Part shown: positions 54,850-63,498 of the stretch, in pieces
Layout: every line of letters begins with the position of its first letter
Numbering within the stretch: the first letter of the stretch is position 1
Assembly: GCF_018128925.1 (NCBI RefSeq)
Contig: NZ_CP067007.1
Location: forward strand, 248,001 to 312,000
Origin: Nitrosopumilus sp. K4
Lineage (GTDB): Archaea; Thermoproteota; Nitrososphaeria; Nitrososphaerales; Nitrosopumilaceae
DNA: 64,000 nt
Direction of reading: 5' to 3'
The notes under the pieces: model-generated
Databases searched by the model: none
Seen by the model: only the letters and a program-made list of their open reading frames with translations
Told to the model about the DNA's origin: nothing
Translations under genes and position numbers: made by a program

Positions 54850-56193
54850 CTAAAACACATCTAACATTTTCTCTAGTTGTTCAATCATTCCAGATGTGTC
54901 TCCTTGTTTTTTCAATCTCTTTATGATGTCTTTGATTTCTCTTTTTTCCTTAGAATCTCTTAGCATCTCTTGAGATTTTGTACCTGTTGGAATGGTCCAA
55001 TCCTGTTCTCTTTGAACTAATGGAATGAATCTGTTCCAGTCTTCAATCTCTTCATTTGACATTATTTTTGATAACTTTTGGATGTCTGGCTTTTTGCCTC
55101 CAAAACACTCTGTATATCTTGTTTCATATGCAAATACTTTGGCAGTAGCTAACTCTGACAACATTCTCTGCATCAATTCATCTTGTTGTTCTAACTTTTC
55201 CTTTAGTGCTCCATCAAATTCCTCTTTGATTATCCTGATTTCTTTTTCTTTTTCGGCTTCGATTTTAGTTGATTTGTCTAACGTTAAAGCTGGAATTGCT
55301 CTCTTGAACTGTGCATAAAGTTGTTCATCTGACACTCCGTTAAAGTACGCTTTTGAGTTTCCTGAAAAATGTCCTTGCATGTAATCAATGAATCTTTGCT
55401 GTAGATCACAAGATGCAAGGGTAATCTCAAAGCGTTTCCTAAAAGCATGGTTCTGTGACTTTCCTCTCCTTGATTTCCTACCATTATCAATTGAAAGTTT
55501 TGCCTGTTTTCTTACATTTCTAACAACATCTTGAGCTGACGTTGGTGTCAATGGAGTGAGATTGTTTTTTCTTGTAAATAGTACTGAATCAGGCTCTCTT
55601 TCAATTCTTTGTTCAAGGTATCTCTTCAATGCAGTATAAGCTTCTGGTGTCAAACATGTTCTGTATTCTTCTGTAGTATCACGATAAATTGTAACTACTG
55701 CACCATCTTCTATTTCTTTTACATCTTCAATTCTTATGTCAGGTGTAGCTCCAACTCTAACTCCTGTTGAAGACAGAAAATGGATAAACGCCTTGTTTCT
55801 TAGACTTGTTGTGGCACCTAACAATTCTCTAATATCGTCATCTGTGTATGGTAATTGATTTGACGTAGGAATTCTTTGAGGGTATAGATTTTTGATGGTT
55901 TTCCAACTAAACTCAATTTCATTCATTTCTAAAAATGACTGGATTGGAGTCATTATGGCATTGTATGAATTCGGACTTGGAATGCCTGTTTTTCTGGTAA
56001 GTTCTTTTTTGTGAATTACATAATCTTTGATTATCTGTTTAATTTTCTCAGGTTCCAGTTTTATGATACTGTCGTAATCCTGATGTGCATACTCGAAGAA
56101 CTTTTCCAACCAAAGTTTGTACACTTTCTTGGTAGCTTTGGTCTTTAGTGACTCGTAGAATATCTGAGAGGGTGTAGCCATTTGGCATATCAT
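54850..56193 (-). CDS. Tyrosine recombinase (integrase)
   Basis: 447 residues. An N-terminal SAM-like DNA-binding domain (about 8-110) is followed by a catalytic domain with R146 (SSTGVRVGA), H249-x2-R252 (NHAFRKRFE), H275 and nucleophile Y283 (GNSKAYFNG). A lysine strand is likely between. A long C-terminal coiled coil (about 300-450) is unusual for XerC/D. All catalytic residues are present. It is the mark of an integrated element; no tRNA target is adjacent. Start is ATG 56193, or 56181 (MATPSQIFY). Confidence 0.88.
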   Translation of the reverse strand: MICQMATPSQIFYESLKTKATKKVYKLWLEKFFEYAHQDYDSIIKLEPEKIKQIIKDYVIHKKELTRKTGIPSPNSYNAIMTPIQSFLEMNEIEFSWKTIKNLYPQRIPTSNQLPYTDDDIRELLGATTSLRNKAFIHFLSSTGVRVGATPDIRIEDVKEIEDGAVVTIYRDTTEEYRTCLTPEAYTALKRYLEQRIEREPDSVLFTRKNNLTPLTPTSAQDVVRNVRKQAKLSIDNGRKSRRGKSQNHAFRKRFEITLASCDLQQRFIDYMQGHFSGNSKAYFNGVSDEQLYAQFKRAIPALTLDKSTKIEAEKEKEIRIIKEEFDGALKEKLEQQDELMQRMLSELATAKVFAYETRYTECFGGKKPDIQKLSKIMSNEEIEDWNRFIPLVQREQDWTIPTGTKSQEMLRDSKEKREIKDIIKRLKKQGDTSGMIEQLEKMLDVF

Positions 56194-56216
56194 TCCACAG
56201 CATATCTATTAAACGG

Positions 56217-56230
56217 AGTAGGATCCTACT
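56217..56230. promoter_or_regulatory. Perfect 14-bp palindrome between integrase and L15e genes
   Basis: AGTAGGATCCTACT is fully self-complementary and lies just upstream of the L15e TATA box and 23 bases upstream of the integrase start. It suits a dimeric DNA-binding protein or a recombination core. Confidence 0.5.
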
Positions 56231-56236
56231 TTTACA

Positions 56237-56246
56237 GTTATTAAAG
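56237..56246 (+). promoter_or_regulatory. TATA box of L15e
   Basis: GTTATTAAAG is centred about 25 bases before the ATG at 56267. Confidence 0.55.
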
Positions 56247-56266
56247 GGGATTTAATTAATGCCGAT

Positions 56267-56722
56267 ATGCCTAGTCGACAAGACCAAATTTGGATCCAAC
56301 TATGGAAGGAAAATGCTCCAGAACTTAGAGAAAGAGTGGTTGGTTGGCGTAAACAAAACGCAATAACTAGAATTGAAAAACCAAGTAGAATTCAAAGAGC
56401 TAGAAGGTTAGGCTACAAGGCAAAACAGGGAATCATTGTTGTTAGAATGAGAGTGGGAACCGGTGGTATGAGAAAACAACGACCAACCGGTGGTAGAAGA
56501 CCAAAACATTTGGGTGTTCTTAGAATTAAGGCAGATGACAACATGCAAAAAGTTGCTGAAAGAAGAGTACTTGAAAGGTATCCAAACTTGAAACTTTTGG
56601 GTTCTTATTTTATCTACAAAGATGGCATGCATTACTGGTATGAAGTAATATTGGCAGATCCTGTACATCCTAGAATTATTCAAGACAAAGAACTAAAAAA
56701 AAGACTAGATACTACAGCATAA
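56267..56722 (+). CDS. rpl15e: 50S ribosomal protein L15e
   Basis: 151 residues, basic, with RARRLGYKAKQGIIVVRMRVGTGGMRKQ and RPKHLGVLRIKADDN, diagnostic of L15e. Its stop is followed directly by the CFI-box gene on the same strand. It marks the return to core genome right of the integrase. Confidence 0.95.
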   Translation: MPSRQDQIWIQLWKENAPELRERVVGWRKQNAITRIEKPSRIQRARRLGYKAKQGIIVVRMRVGTGGMRKQRPTGGRRPKHLGVLRIKADDNMQKVAERRVLERYPNLKLLGSYFIYKDGMHYWYEVILADPVHPRIIQDKELKKRLDTTA

Positions 56723-56723
56723 A

Positions 56724-57536
56724 TTGAAAACCACATTATTCATTCCATTTCTGATGATTTTAGTTATGACTCCTGCATTTGGGCAGTTGTTATCAGATAA
56801 AACCGGTCTTGTAACCAGACTTGATGTTGAATCAGGTGGACATACTTTTGAAGTTGAAACTGTTTCAAATTTTGATGTAGTTGATCATGAATTTAACAAA
56901 AATGAAAAACGACTGACTCTTTTTGTAAATAGTGGAATAGAAAATAATTTAGGTGAAGTGATTGTTCCTCAAACCTTGTTAAGTGGAAACTTTGCTTTTT
57001 TCCTAAATGATGAACCGTATAATCCAAAAATAAAATCAAATGATAAAATTTCATTTATTACATTAAATTTTACAGGAATAGGTAATAACAAAATTGACAT
57101 AATTGGAACTGAGACATTACAAGGTGTTGAAGAAAACTCATATCCTACTCCTATAGATGATACTAAAAATGGTGGTGGGTGTTTGATTGCCACTGCCACT
57201 TATGGAACAGAACTTGCACCTCAAGTACAACATCTAAGAGAAATACGTGATCAAAAACTAATGCAGACAGATTCTGGAAAATATTTTATAAATTCATTTA
57301 ATCATGTCTACTATTCTTTTAGTCCTTTAATTTCTGATTATGAAAGAGAAAACTCTTTTTTCAAAGAATCTGTGAGGATTTTAATTACTCCATTACTTTC
57401 CTCACTCATGATTTTGAATTATGCCTCTATGGATAATGATGTTGAAACAATTGGAGTGGGAATTGGTATAATCACACTGAATGTAGGTATGTATTTTGTT
57501 GCACCTGCAATCTTGATTACGAGGCTAAAGAAATGA
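56724..57536 (+). CDS. Exported/membrane protein with CFI-box C-terminal domain
   Basis: 270 residues: signal peptide (about 1-20), beta-rich outer domain (about 21-145), then GGGCLIATATYGTELAPQVQHLREIRD (about 150-176). The last is the CFI-box-type domain that starts CxIATAxYG. Two membrane helices follow (about 213-232 and 240-265). The conserved Cys may be lipid-modified or cleaved. Start is TTG one base after the L15e stop. Function unknown. Confidence 0.75.
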   Translation: MKTTLFIPFLMILVMTPAFGQLLSDKTGLVTRLDVESGGHTFEVETVSNFDVVDHEFNKNEKRLTLFVNSGIENNLGEVIVPQTLLSGNFAFFLNDEPYNPKIKSNDKISFITLNFTGIGNNKIDIIGTETLQGVEENSYPTPIDDTKNGGGCLIATATYGTELAPQVQHLREIRDQKLMQTDSGKYFINSFNHVYYSFSPLISDYERENSFFKESVRILITPLLSSLMILNYASMDNDVETIGVGIGIITLNVGMYFVAPAILITRLKK

Positions 57537-57619
57537 AAAAATCTCTAATTGGTGTTATTGCAATTATTGCAAGTGTGATAATCTATTACTCTGTAATGAG
57601 TTTTTTATTTAGCATGTAG
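57533..57619 (+). CDS. 28-residue single-helix membrane protein
   Basis: MKKSLIGVIAIIASVIIYYS followed by VMSFLFSM: one hydrophobic helix after two lysines. Its ATG overlaps the TGA of the CFI-box gene (ATGA), a strong sign that it is translated. Too short for homology assignment. Confidence 0.55.
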   Translation: MKKSLIGVIAIIASVIIYYSVMSFLFSM

Positions 57620-57662
57620 TTTTTCAGGAATTATTTTTATTTTATTTTGATAACTTCTCTCT

Positions 57663-57743
57663 ATGAATAATGCAAAGATTGCACTAGTTGGCGGATTTTG
57701 TATCGTTGTTGCATTATCTGTTGCCTTGGTGATGATTGGATAA
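57663..57743 (+). CDS. 26-residue single-helix membrane protein
   Basis: MNNAKIALVGGFCIVVALSV followed by ALVMIG: one helix with glycines. It is the second tiny membrane protein in a row. It could be a subunit of a membrane complex; evidence is only the clean open frame and composition. Confidence 0.4.
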   Translation: MNNAKIALVGGFCIVVALSVALVMIG

Positions 57744-57785
57744 TTTTTGCTAATTCCTAAAATATTAGAACCGGAATTTTGTATT

Positions 57786-58025
57786 ATGGGGAAAAAAGAA
57801 GCATTAGCATTTTTGAAAAAAAGTAATAAATCAATTATCAAAGCGTGGGAAAATTACAAACAAGAGCTTGGAAGAGAAGAGAATACTAAACTTGATGATG
57901 TTTTTAAACAGATGTTTAAGGCATGGACTTTATCTAATCAAAAAGCAATAGATCTGTTGGAAAACAAACCTAAGAAAACTAAAAAAACCACGGTCAAAAA
58001 AACCACTAAACCAAAAAAGAATTAA
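57786..58025 (+). CDS. Small basic protein with Lys-rich tail
   Basis: 79 residues from ATG 57786 (a TTG at 57747 is also in frame). An amphipathic helical part (KKEALAFLKKSNKSIIKAW, then FKQMFKAWTLSNQKAIDLL) is followed by a tail of KKTKKTT-type repeats. The tail resembles DNA- or RNA-binding basic tails. No family recognised. Confidence 0.6.
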   Translation: MGKKEALAFLKKSNKSIIKAWENYKQELGREENTKLDDVFKQMFKAWTLSNQKAIDLLENKPKKTKKTTVKKTTKPKKN

Positions 58026-58723
58026 TCTTCATCAACTAATTTTTGAATCATTGCCTCAATGTTGGATGACTGTCCAAATGATACATCTCTTAGGATTCCC
58101 TTTCTGTCTACTAAAATAGTAGATGGAGTTCCTTGCAAGGCAAATTTCTCAAATGTTTCTGCTGCGTATTCTTTTGATTTCATGTAATCTTTTACTCTTT
58201 GAATAATTTGCTTTTTGTATTCTTCAGGCTGTGAATCAAAATCTGGTATTTGAGGATAGATAAACTGGAGGATTTTTTCCTGACTGATTTCGCCTGTTGT
58301 CTTTGTTAATTTGTCCATTGCTAGTGGGAATGGTATTTTGTAAGGCAGTTTGCCACCTTGGCCTTGACCATACGTTGTTAAGGCTTTTTTTGTTTCACCT
58401 ACAGTCTCACCAGTTTCAGCAAGCATCTTTAGATTCTCTAACGTGTTTAAATCAAAATCTTCAAAGGCAGTTGCAATTCCAATGACCCGAACTCCGTCAT
58501 CTTTGTATTTGTTATAGATGTTGATTGCTTCTGGAATACCATACAAAAAACAACCTGGACAATTTACTTGAAAAACTTCTACTAATACAACATGATCTTT
58601 TTCCTGATCAAAATTTGTTGGCGCACCTTGAACCCACTCTGAAACCCCAAAATTTGGCGCTTTTTGGCCAATCACTGCACTCATGATTTTGCTGCCTTTT
58701 TTTCCATTAAATACATAACTCAT
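58022..58723 (-). CDS. TlpA/AhpC-like thioredoxin-fold protein
   Basis: 233 residues. Redoxin fold with APNFGVSEWVQG, the VEVFQVNCPGCFLYG motif (CPGC, about 54-57) and cis-Pro region LQGTPSTILVDRKGIL. A two-cysteine active site like TlpA/ResA indicates thiol-disulfide exchange or peroxide reduction. No signal peptide is visible, so it appears cytoplasmic. MSAVIGQKAP at codon 14 is a likely alternative start. Confidence 0.82.
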   Translation of the reverse strand: MSYVFNGKKGSKIMSAVIGQKAPNFGVSEWVQGAPTNFDQEKDHVVLVEVFQVNCPGCFLYGIPEAINIYNKYKDDGVRVIGIATAFEDFDLNTLENLKMLAETGETVGETKKALTTYGQGQGGKLPYKIPFPLAMDKLTKTTGEISQEKILQFIYPQIPDFDSQPEEYKKQIIQRVKDYMKSKEYAAETFEKFALQGTPSTILVDRKGILRDVSFGQSSNIEAMIQKLVDED

Positions 58724-58781
58724 GTATTGAAATTCTCCTCTTCGATTAACCTAATATATGACTCAGAAAGACTGAAACCAA

Positions 58782-59270
58782 ATGCAGGTAGTTACTAATG
58801 ATAGACTTCAATTGTTTGCTGAAATGGAGTCCAAATATGAACAAAAGGATACAGAATATTTTGTAAAACTTTTAGATCATCCTGACTATGTAGTGAGAAC
58901 TAGAGCCACTTGTATTTTAGTTGATTTTGGAGGAGAGGATAAAGTACCTTACATCGCTAAAGTTCTAAAAAATGATGAGAATGAATTGGTAAGACATGAG
59001 GCCGCATTCTCTCTAGGTCAAATGTGCTATTCTAGCGCTATTCCGCCTCTAACTGATGCAACTCTTAATGATCCTAGTATGTTTGTAAGACATGAGGCTG
59101 CAATTGCTCTTGGTGTTGTTGGCTCAAAAGATGCAAAAGAAGCATTAGAAAAAGCTCTCAATGATCCTGATAAACCTGTTGTTGAATCGGCAATTGTAGC
59201 GTTGTCAAACATTCAGTTTATGGAGAAATTGAGCAAAAACGAAAAATTTGCAAAGTTGACAGGTGGATAA
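58782..59270 (+). CDS. HEAT-repeat (PBS lyase-type) protein
   Basis: 162 residues with four short helical repeats: DYVVRTRATCILVDFG, ENELVRHEAAFSLGQM, PSMFVRHEAAIALGVVG and DKPVVESAIVALSNI. Such HEAT/PBS modules are scaffolds; related eukaryotic proteins (deoxyhypusine hydroxylase) have His-Glu metal motifs. HE pairs occur here in two repeats (RHEAA), but not the full metal set. Its TAA abuts the next ATG. Confidence 0.8.
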   Translation: MQVVTNDRLQLFAEMESKYEQKDTEYFVKLLDHPDYVVRTRATCILVDFGGEDKVPYIAKVLKNDENELVRHEAAFSLGQMCYSSAIPPLTDATLNDPSMFVRHEAAIALGVVGSKDAKEALEKALNDPDKPVVESAIVALSNIQFMEKLSKNEKFAKLTGG

Positions 59271-60278
59271 ATGAATTTCTCTTATGGTATTATAGCAGCA
59301 GTTGGTATTTTAGTTGCAATTTCTATTGGACTTATTGCCGAATCCCCTGATTCAATCATTGAACCAAGAACCATGTCTCTAGAAAAACCCACTGTTTGTA
59401 CTATGGAATATGCTCCTGTTTGTGGTGTAGATGGAATCACATATGGAAATCAATGTATGTTAAATGCTGCTGAAATTAAACTAGATTACAAGGGTGAATG
59501 TGTAGTTGAAGAACCTATTATTCCAGAACCAGAACCTGAACCAATTCCAGAACCAAAATCTGTTCCTGTATCTTCTTCAATGCCTGCAATTCAAGTTCAT
59601 AAAGTAACAACTGCAGAAGGATCTGGATCTCCGGGATGTGAAGAAACCAACGAATGCTATCTTCCATCCTCACTGAAAGTTTTTGTTGGTGATACTGTTC
59701 AGTGGGATAACATTGACACTGCAGCACACACTGTAACTAGTGGAATAGTGGTTGAAGGTCCAGACGGATTATTTGATTCTGGTTTGTTTATGTCTGGTAA
59801 TATGTTTGAATTTACATTTGATGAAGCAGGAACTTATCCTTACTTTTGTATGGTTCATCCTTGGATGATTGGTGAAATTATTGTAAGTGAAGTTGATGAA
59901 ATGATTGTTGTTGAAGAACCTCGAAATGAACCCATATTAGTTGAGCCTCAATCATTACCAGAACCAATTCCTGAACCAATTGATGTGGTTGTTTCAATTC
60001 CTCCAGGCTCTGGAGCTCCGGGATGTGAAGAAACCAACGAATGCTATGTTCCATATGAGGTAACAATTAGAGTTGGTGGTACGGTTGCTTGGAATAATGA
60101 TGACACTGCCGCACATACTGTAACCAGTGGAACAATTGAAGCAGGCTCTACTGGGGTATTTGATTCAAGTCTGTTTATGGCAGGAACGACATATGATTTC
60201 ACATTTGACAAACCAGGAAAATATGATTACTTTTGTATGGTTCACCCTTGGATGACCGGCGTCGTTATTGTTGAATAA
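59271..60278 (+). CDS. Exported Kazal-domain protein with two cupredoxin domains
   Basis: 335 residues: signal/anchor helix (about 5-24), a Kazal-type module (about 41-76, [20 protein letters not shown]) and a Pro/Glu linker. Then two blue-copper domains, about 118-205 and 247-335. Each has GCEETNECY near its start, His in AAHTVTSG and ligands in YFCMVHPWM. Both type 1 sites are complete. Copper electron carriers of this sort replace cytochromes c in ammonia-oxidising archaea. The two domains are near-identical in places, suggesting recent duplication. Confidence 0.85.
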   Translation: MNFSYGIIAAVGILVAISIGLIAESPDSIIEPRTMSLEKPTVCTMEYAPVCGVDGITYGNQCMLNAAEIKLDYKGECVVEEPIIPEPEPEPIPEPKSVPVSSSMPAIQVHKVTTAEGSGSPGCEETNECYLPSSLKVFVGDTVQWDNIDTAAHTVTSGIVVEGPDGLFDSGLFMSGNMFEFTFDEAGTYPYFCMVHPWMIGEIIVSEVDEMIVVEEPRNEPILVEPQSLPEPIPEPIDVVVSIPPGSGAPGCEETNECYVPYEVTIRVGGTVAWNNDDTAAHTVTSGTIEAGSTGVFDSSLFMAGTTYDFTFDKPGKYDYFCMVHPWMTGVVIVE

Positions 60279-60280
60279 TT

Positions 60281-62359
60281 CTATAATGCAGTAACTTTAC
60301 TGCCTTGCTCTGTTGACTCAAACTTGTAAATTCTTTCAACATTAGAGTCCTCAAAAATCTCTGCATCGTGTGTAATTATGATAAATTGCATTGGTGTTCC
60401 GGAATTTGCAATATTTGATAACTGTGATAATACTCCTACTAGTGATTTCTTCCTTTCTGCATCAAGATGAGTTGTGGGTTCATCTAAAATCATTAAATTT
60501 AGGTTAGATGCTCCCAAAAGACTAGCCATTCCTAATCTTAAGGCTAAAGCTACGCTGACTTGTTCTCCTCCACTTAATGATTCAATATCTAACATCTCTG
60601 TTTTTGAATAACAGATAATGGATATGTCTCTTGATTTTTCTGATAGCTGTATTCTTTGAATCTTTGTGTTTAACAATGTAAGATATTCTGATGCCTTTGC
60701 AGAAATTGTATTTAATGCCCATGAACGAAGACTGGTTGCTACTGGACCGTCTCTGCTAAATATATTGGCTTGTATATTGTCAAGTCCTTGCACATAATCT
60801 TTGACCGTTTTTAATTCCTTTACAGCAGATTGAATTTTTTCAATTTGTTCTTGATCTTTTGAAATTTTTTCTGTAATTGCCCCTATCTGATGATCATATT
60901 GTGATAGCGTTATTTGTTTTTCATCAATTGTGTTTTTTAATTTTTGAAATTCTTTTTCATTAAAATCTTTAGTTTCTGATTCGAGTTTTGATATGTTTTC
61001 AAAAATCATTTTTGTATGAGAATCTATTTCTGAAATTGCTACCAGATTACTATTTGTTGACGGTGGGATTCTCTGAACATTTTGTTTTTTTATCTGAATT
61101 TCTTCTTGAATTTTCTTGATGTCTTCCAAATTGTTTATTGAATGAGCTCTTAATGTTGCTTCTGCTTCTCTTGCACTTTGTAATTTTTCTAAAAATTCAT
61201 TTCTTTTTTGATTGTACATCTTTTGTTCTTTTTCTACATTCAAAATATGCTGTTGAATGTTTTCCAACTCTTGTTTGAGATGTTCTTGTTGAAACAATGG
61301 ATTTAGCTTTTCTACCTTTGAATCACATACTGGGCATTTGTTATCTTTTAGCTGAAGTTTTTCGGCAAGAGACTGTTTTTCTCTTAAAGAGCCCACTTGA
61401 CTTGTCATCTCTTTGATTTTTTTCTGTGTGTCTTCCACTGCCTGTTCTACTTTTTTGATCTTTGCCTCCAAGTCGTTTTTAAGCCCAGCATACTCAAAAC
61501 ACCCTTCACATTCACGCACTTTTCTCTCTTTTTCGGTAATTTCACGTTGAATCTCATGTATTGCTTCCTTAGCATATGCCTGAAGCTCTTGTTTTCTTTG
61601 TTCAAGTTGATTAATTTTGTCTATTTTTGGAGCATCTATCTCTAATTTTACTTTTAATTCTAAAAGTTCCTCTTGAAGTGCTTTTTGCTCTCTGATGAGT
61701 TTTTCTTTTTGAGGTCTTACCTCTTCTAATTCCTTTTGAAATTTTTCTAAATCTCTTTGTAAGATATCAATATGTGTATCATCATACCCAATCTTGTCTC
61801 TTATTTTTTCACGAAATTCTTTGTTGACTATTTTCATTGATTCAGCTGCAAAATCAAGCTTGTCTATGCCTATTATTGCATTCAATAACTCTTTGAATTC
61901 TTTTGGTTTTGCCTTGATTATTGCACTTAATTCCCCTTGTTGAACAATTGACGCAATCTTTAATTTTTCAAAATCTAATCCTATTGTTTTTTCAATTTCA
62001 TTTGTCATGGATTCGCCAAATTGTTTTCGTTCTCCTGCTGCAATTTCTGTTCTCTCTCCATTTGTCACCTCTGAAAATGTTGCTACTAATCCCCCTTTTG
62101 TGTCGATTTTTCTTACGGCCTGGTAATTCCTATTGTTTACTGTGAACTCTATTTTTGCAAATCCTTGATTGGAGCCTCGTTTGATCAACCCTTTATTTGA
62201 TTTTCTTGTATGTGAACCAAACAATGAAAATGTTATTGCATCAATTATGCTTGATTTTCCTGCACCATTGTGTCCTACAAATACTGTAACACCATTATCA
62301 AAATCAAGTTTTGTTTCTGAATGTGATAAAAAATCTCCTAATTCAATTGATGTAATCAT
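60281..62359 (-). CDS. rad50: DNA double-strand break repair ATPase Rad50
   Basis: 692 residues: Walker A GHNGAGKSS (about 29-37), a coiled coil interrupted by zinc hook C342-P-V-C345, signature LSGGEQVSVALALR and Walker B LMILDEPTTHLD. The hook sits at mid-length. The protein is shorter than most archaeal Rad50 (about 850-880), so the coiled coils are short. A second CEGC pair lies upstream of the hook. The start overlaps the end of mre11 (4 bases). Confidence 0.95.
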   Translation of the reverse strand: MITSIELGDFLSHSETKLDFDNGVTVFVGHNGAGKSSIIDAITFSLFGSHTRKSNKGLIKRGSNQGFAKIEFTVNNRNYQAVRKIDTKGGLVATFSEVTNGERTEIAAGERKQFGESMTNEIEKTIGLDFEKLKIASIVQQGELSAIIKAKPKEFKELLNAIIGIDKLDFAAESMKIVNKEFREKIRDKIGYDDTHIDILQRDLEKFQKELEEVRPQKEKLIREQKALQEELLELKVKLEIDAPKIDKINQLEQRKQELQAYAKEAIHEIQREITEKERKVRECEGCFEYAGLKNDLEAKIKKVEQAVEDTQKKIKEMTSQVGSLREKQSLAEKLQLKDNKCPVCDSKVEKLNPLFQQEHLKQELENIQQHILNVEKEQKMYNQKRNEFLEKLQSAREAEATLRAHSINNLEDIKKIQEEIQIKKQNVQRIPPSTNSNLVAISEIDSHTKMIFENISKLESETKDFNEKEFQKLKNTIDEKQITLSQYDHQIGAITEKISKDQEQIEKIQSAVKELKTVKDYVQGLDNIQANIFSRDGPVATSLRSWALNTISAKASEYLTLLNTKIQRIQLSEKSRDISIICYSKTEMLDIESLSGGEQVSVALALRLGMASLLGASNLNLMILDEPTTHLDAERKKSLVGVLSQLSNIANSGTPMQFIIITHDAEIFEDSNVERIYKFESTEQGSKVTAL

Positions 62360-63498
62360 TTTTGTTTCTCCTTTTTGAATTTCTCAAAATTTTCCACAAT
62401 AATTTGTGATGCCTCTTTAATCTGACCTGTTGATAATAGCGGAAGTAATTCCTTTACTGCAAAATTTGCATTCTCTTCAGATCCTAATGCATCAACTGAT
62501 AATCGAAACATCTCATCATCGATAACATTTGGTCTGTCTAAAAATACTGATGATTCTGATATTTCCTTTGTCGTAATTCTCCAGAAACACCTCAAAGTTA
62601 GTGCCTGTAGGCGTGAAATCTGAGCCTGAATATAGTCTGTTTCGATTTTCTCTCCTTGGATTTTTATTTCTAAAATTGGCTTTCTTTGAATATCTGAAAT
62701 TTTCTTTGAAATTTCATCAATTGTTTCTGACAGTTTTTCATATTCTGTTTTGAATGAAAACTGTTGTCTTGTATCCAACTCTATCCAGTTTGGATTGGCT
62801 TCTTGAGTTGAAATGTCTACTTCAAAAAACCCTTTTCTTGCTTCTTTAATTCCTTCACTTGTTGTTAATTCGATAGACCCTGGATATGCTACAGGTCCAT
62901 TTAGATGATTAAATTGTTGAATATCTTTATCATGTAAATGTCCCATTGCATAATATGTGAAATCCTTTGGCAAGTCAGTTGATAATAACTCTCCTGCAAA
63001 TTTGTTAAATTCTGAAATTCCTTGATGCATTACCAAAATTTTGTGGCCTGAATGATCTTTTGCTATGCTATTGACTTCTGCAAACTTTTTTTCAAATTGA
63101 GGAATTTCTGCTTTTCTAATCTTGTCAAATCCTGCCAATAGAATTTTTTTGTATTCGATTGGTTTTCCTTGTCCTATGTATCTTGAAAATTCTAAGTTGT
63201 GATAAACATATGGAATTGGTGTGGTACGAATTCTACTGATATCGTGCTCTCCTAAAATAAAAAATGAATCGATATTGTTTTGTTTTAGTCTCTTTAGTGC
63301 ATTTGCCATTTGAACAATTGCTGTTCCATTTGGATTTGGAACGTGAAAAATATCTCCTGCAAATATTACAAAATCCACATGATCTTTTATTGAAGTATCA
63401 ATTGCCTGATTAAAAACATGATACACATCTTGTTCTCGCTCTTCAGAGCCATACTGGACTAAACCTAAATGCGTGTCTGAAATATGTGAAAATAACAT
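62356..63498 (-). CDS. mre11: DNA double-strand break repair nuclease Mre11
   Basis: 380 residues with phosphoesterase motifs HISDTHLG (5-12), FAGDIFH (about 45-51), LGEHDISR, MHQG and GHLHDKD. The motif usually GNHD reads GEHD. It works with Rad50 to process DNA ends. It begins one base after herA's stop and is coupled to rad50. Confidence 0.95.
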   Translation of the reverse strand: MLFSHISDTHLGLVQYGSEEREQDVYHVFNQAIDTSIKDHVDFVIFAGDIFHVPNPNGTAIVQMANALKRLKQNNIDSFFILGEHDISRIRTTPIPYVYHNLEFSRYIGQGKPIEYKKILLAGFDKIRKAEIPQFEKKFAEVNSIAKDHSGHKILVMHQGISEFNKFAGELLSTDLPKDFTYYAMGHLHDKDIQQFNHLNGPVAYPGSIELTTSEGIKEARKGFFEVDISTQEANPNWIELDTRQQFSFKTEYEKLSETIDEISKKISDIQRKPILEIKIQGEKIETDYIQAQISRLQALTLRCFWRITTKEISESSVFLDRPNVIDDEMFRLSVDALGSEENANFAVKELLPLLSTGQIKEASQIIVENFEKFKKEKQK

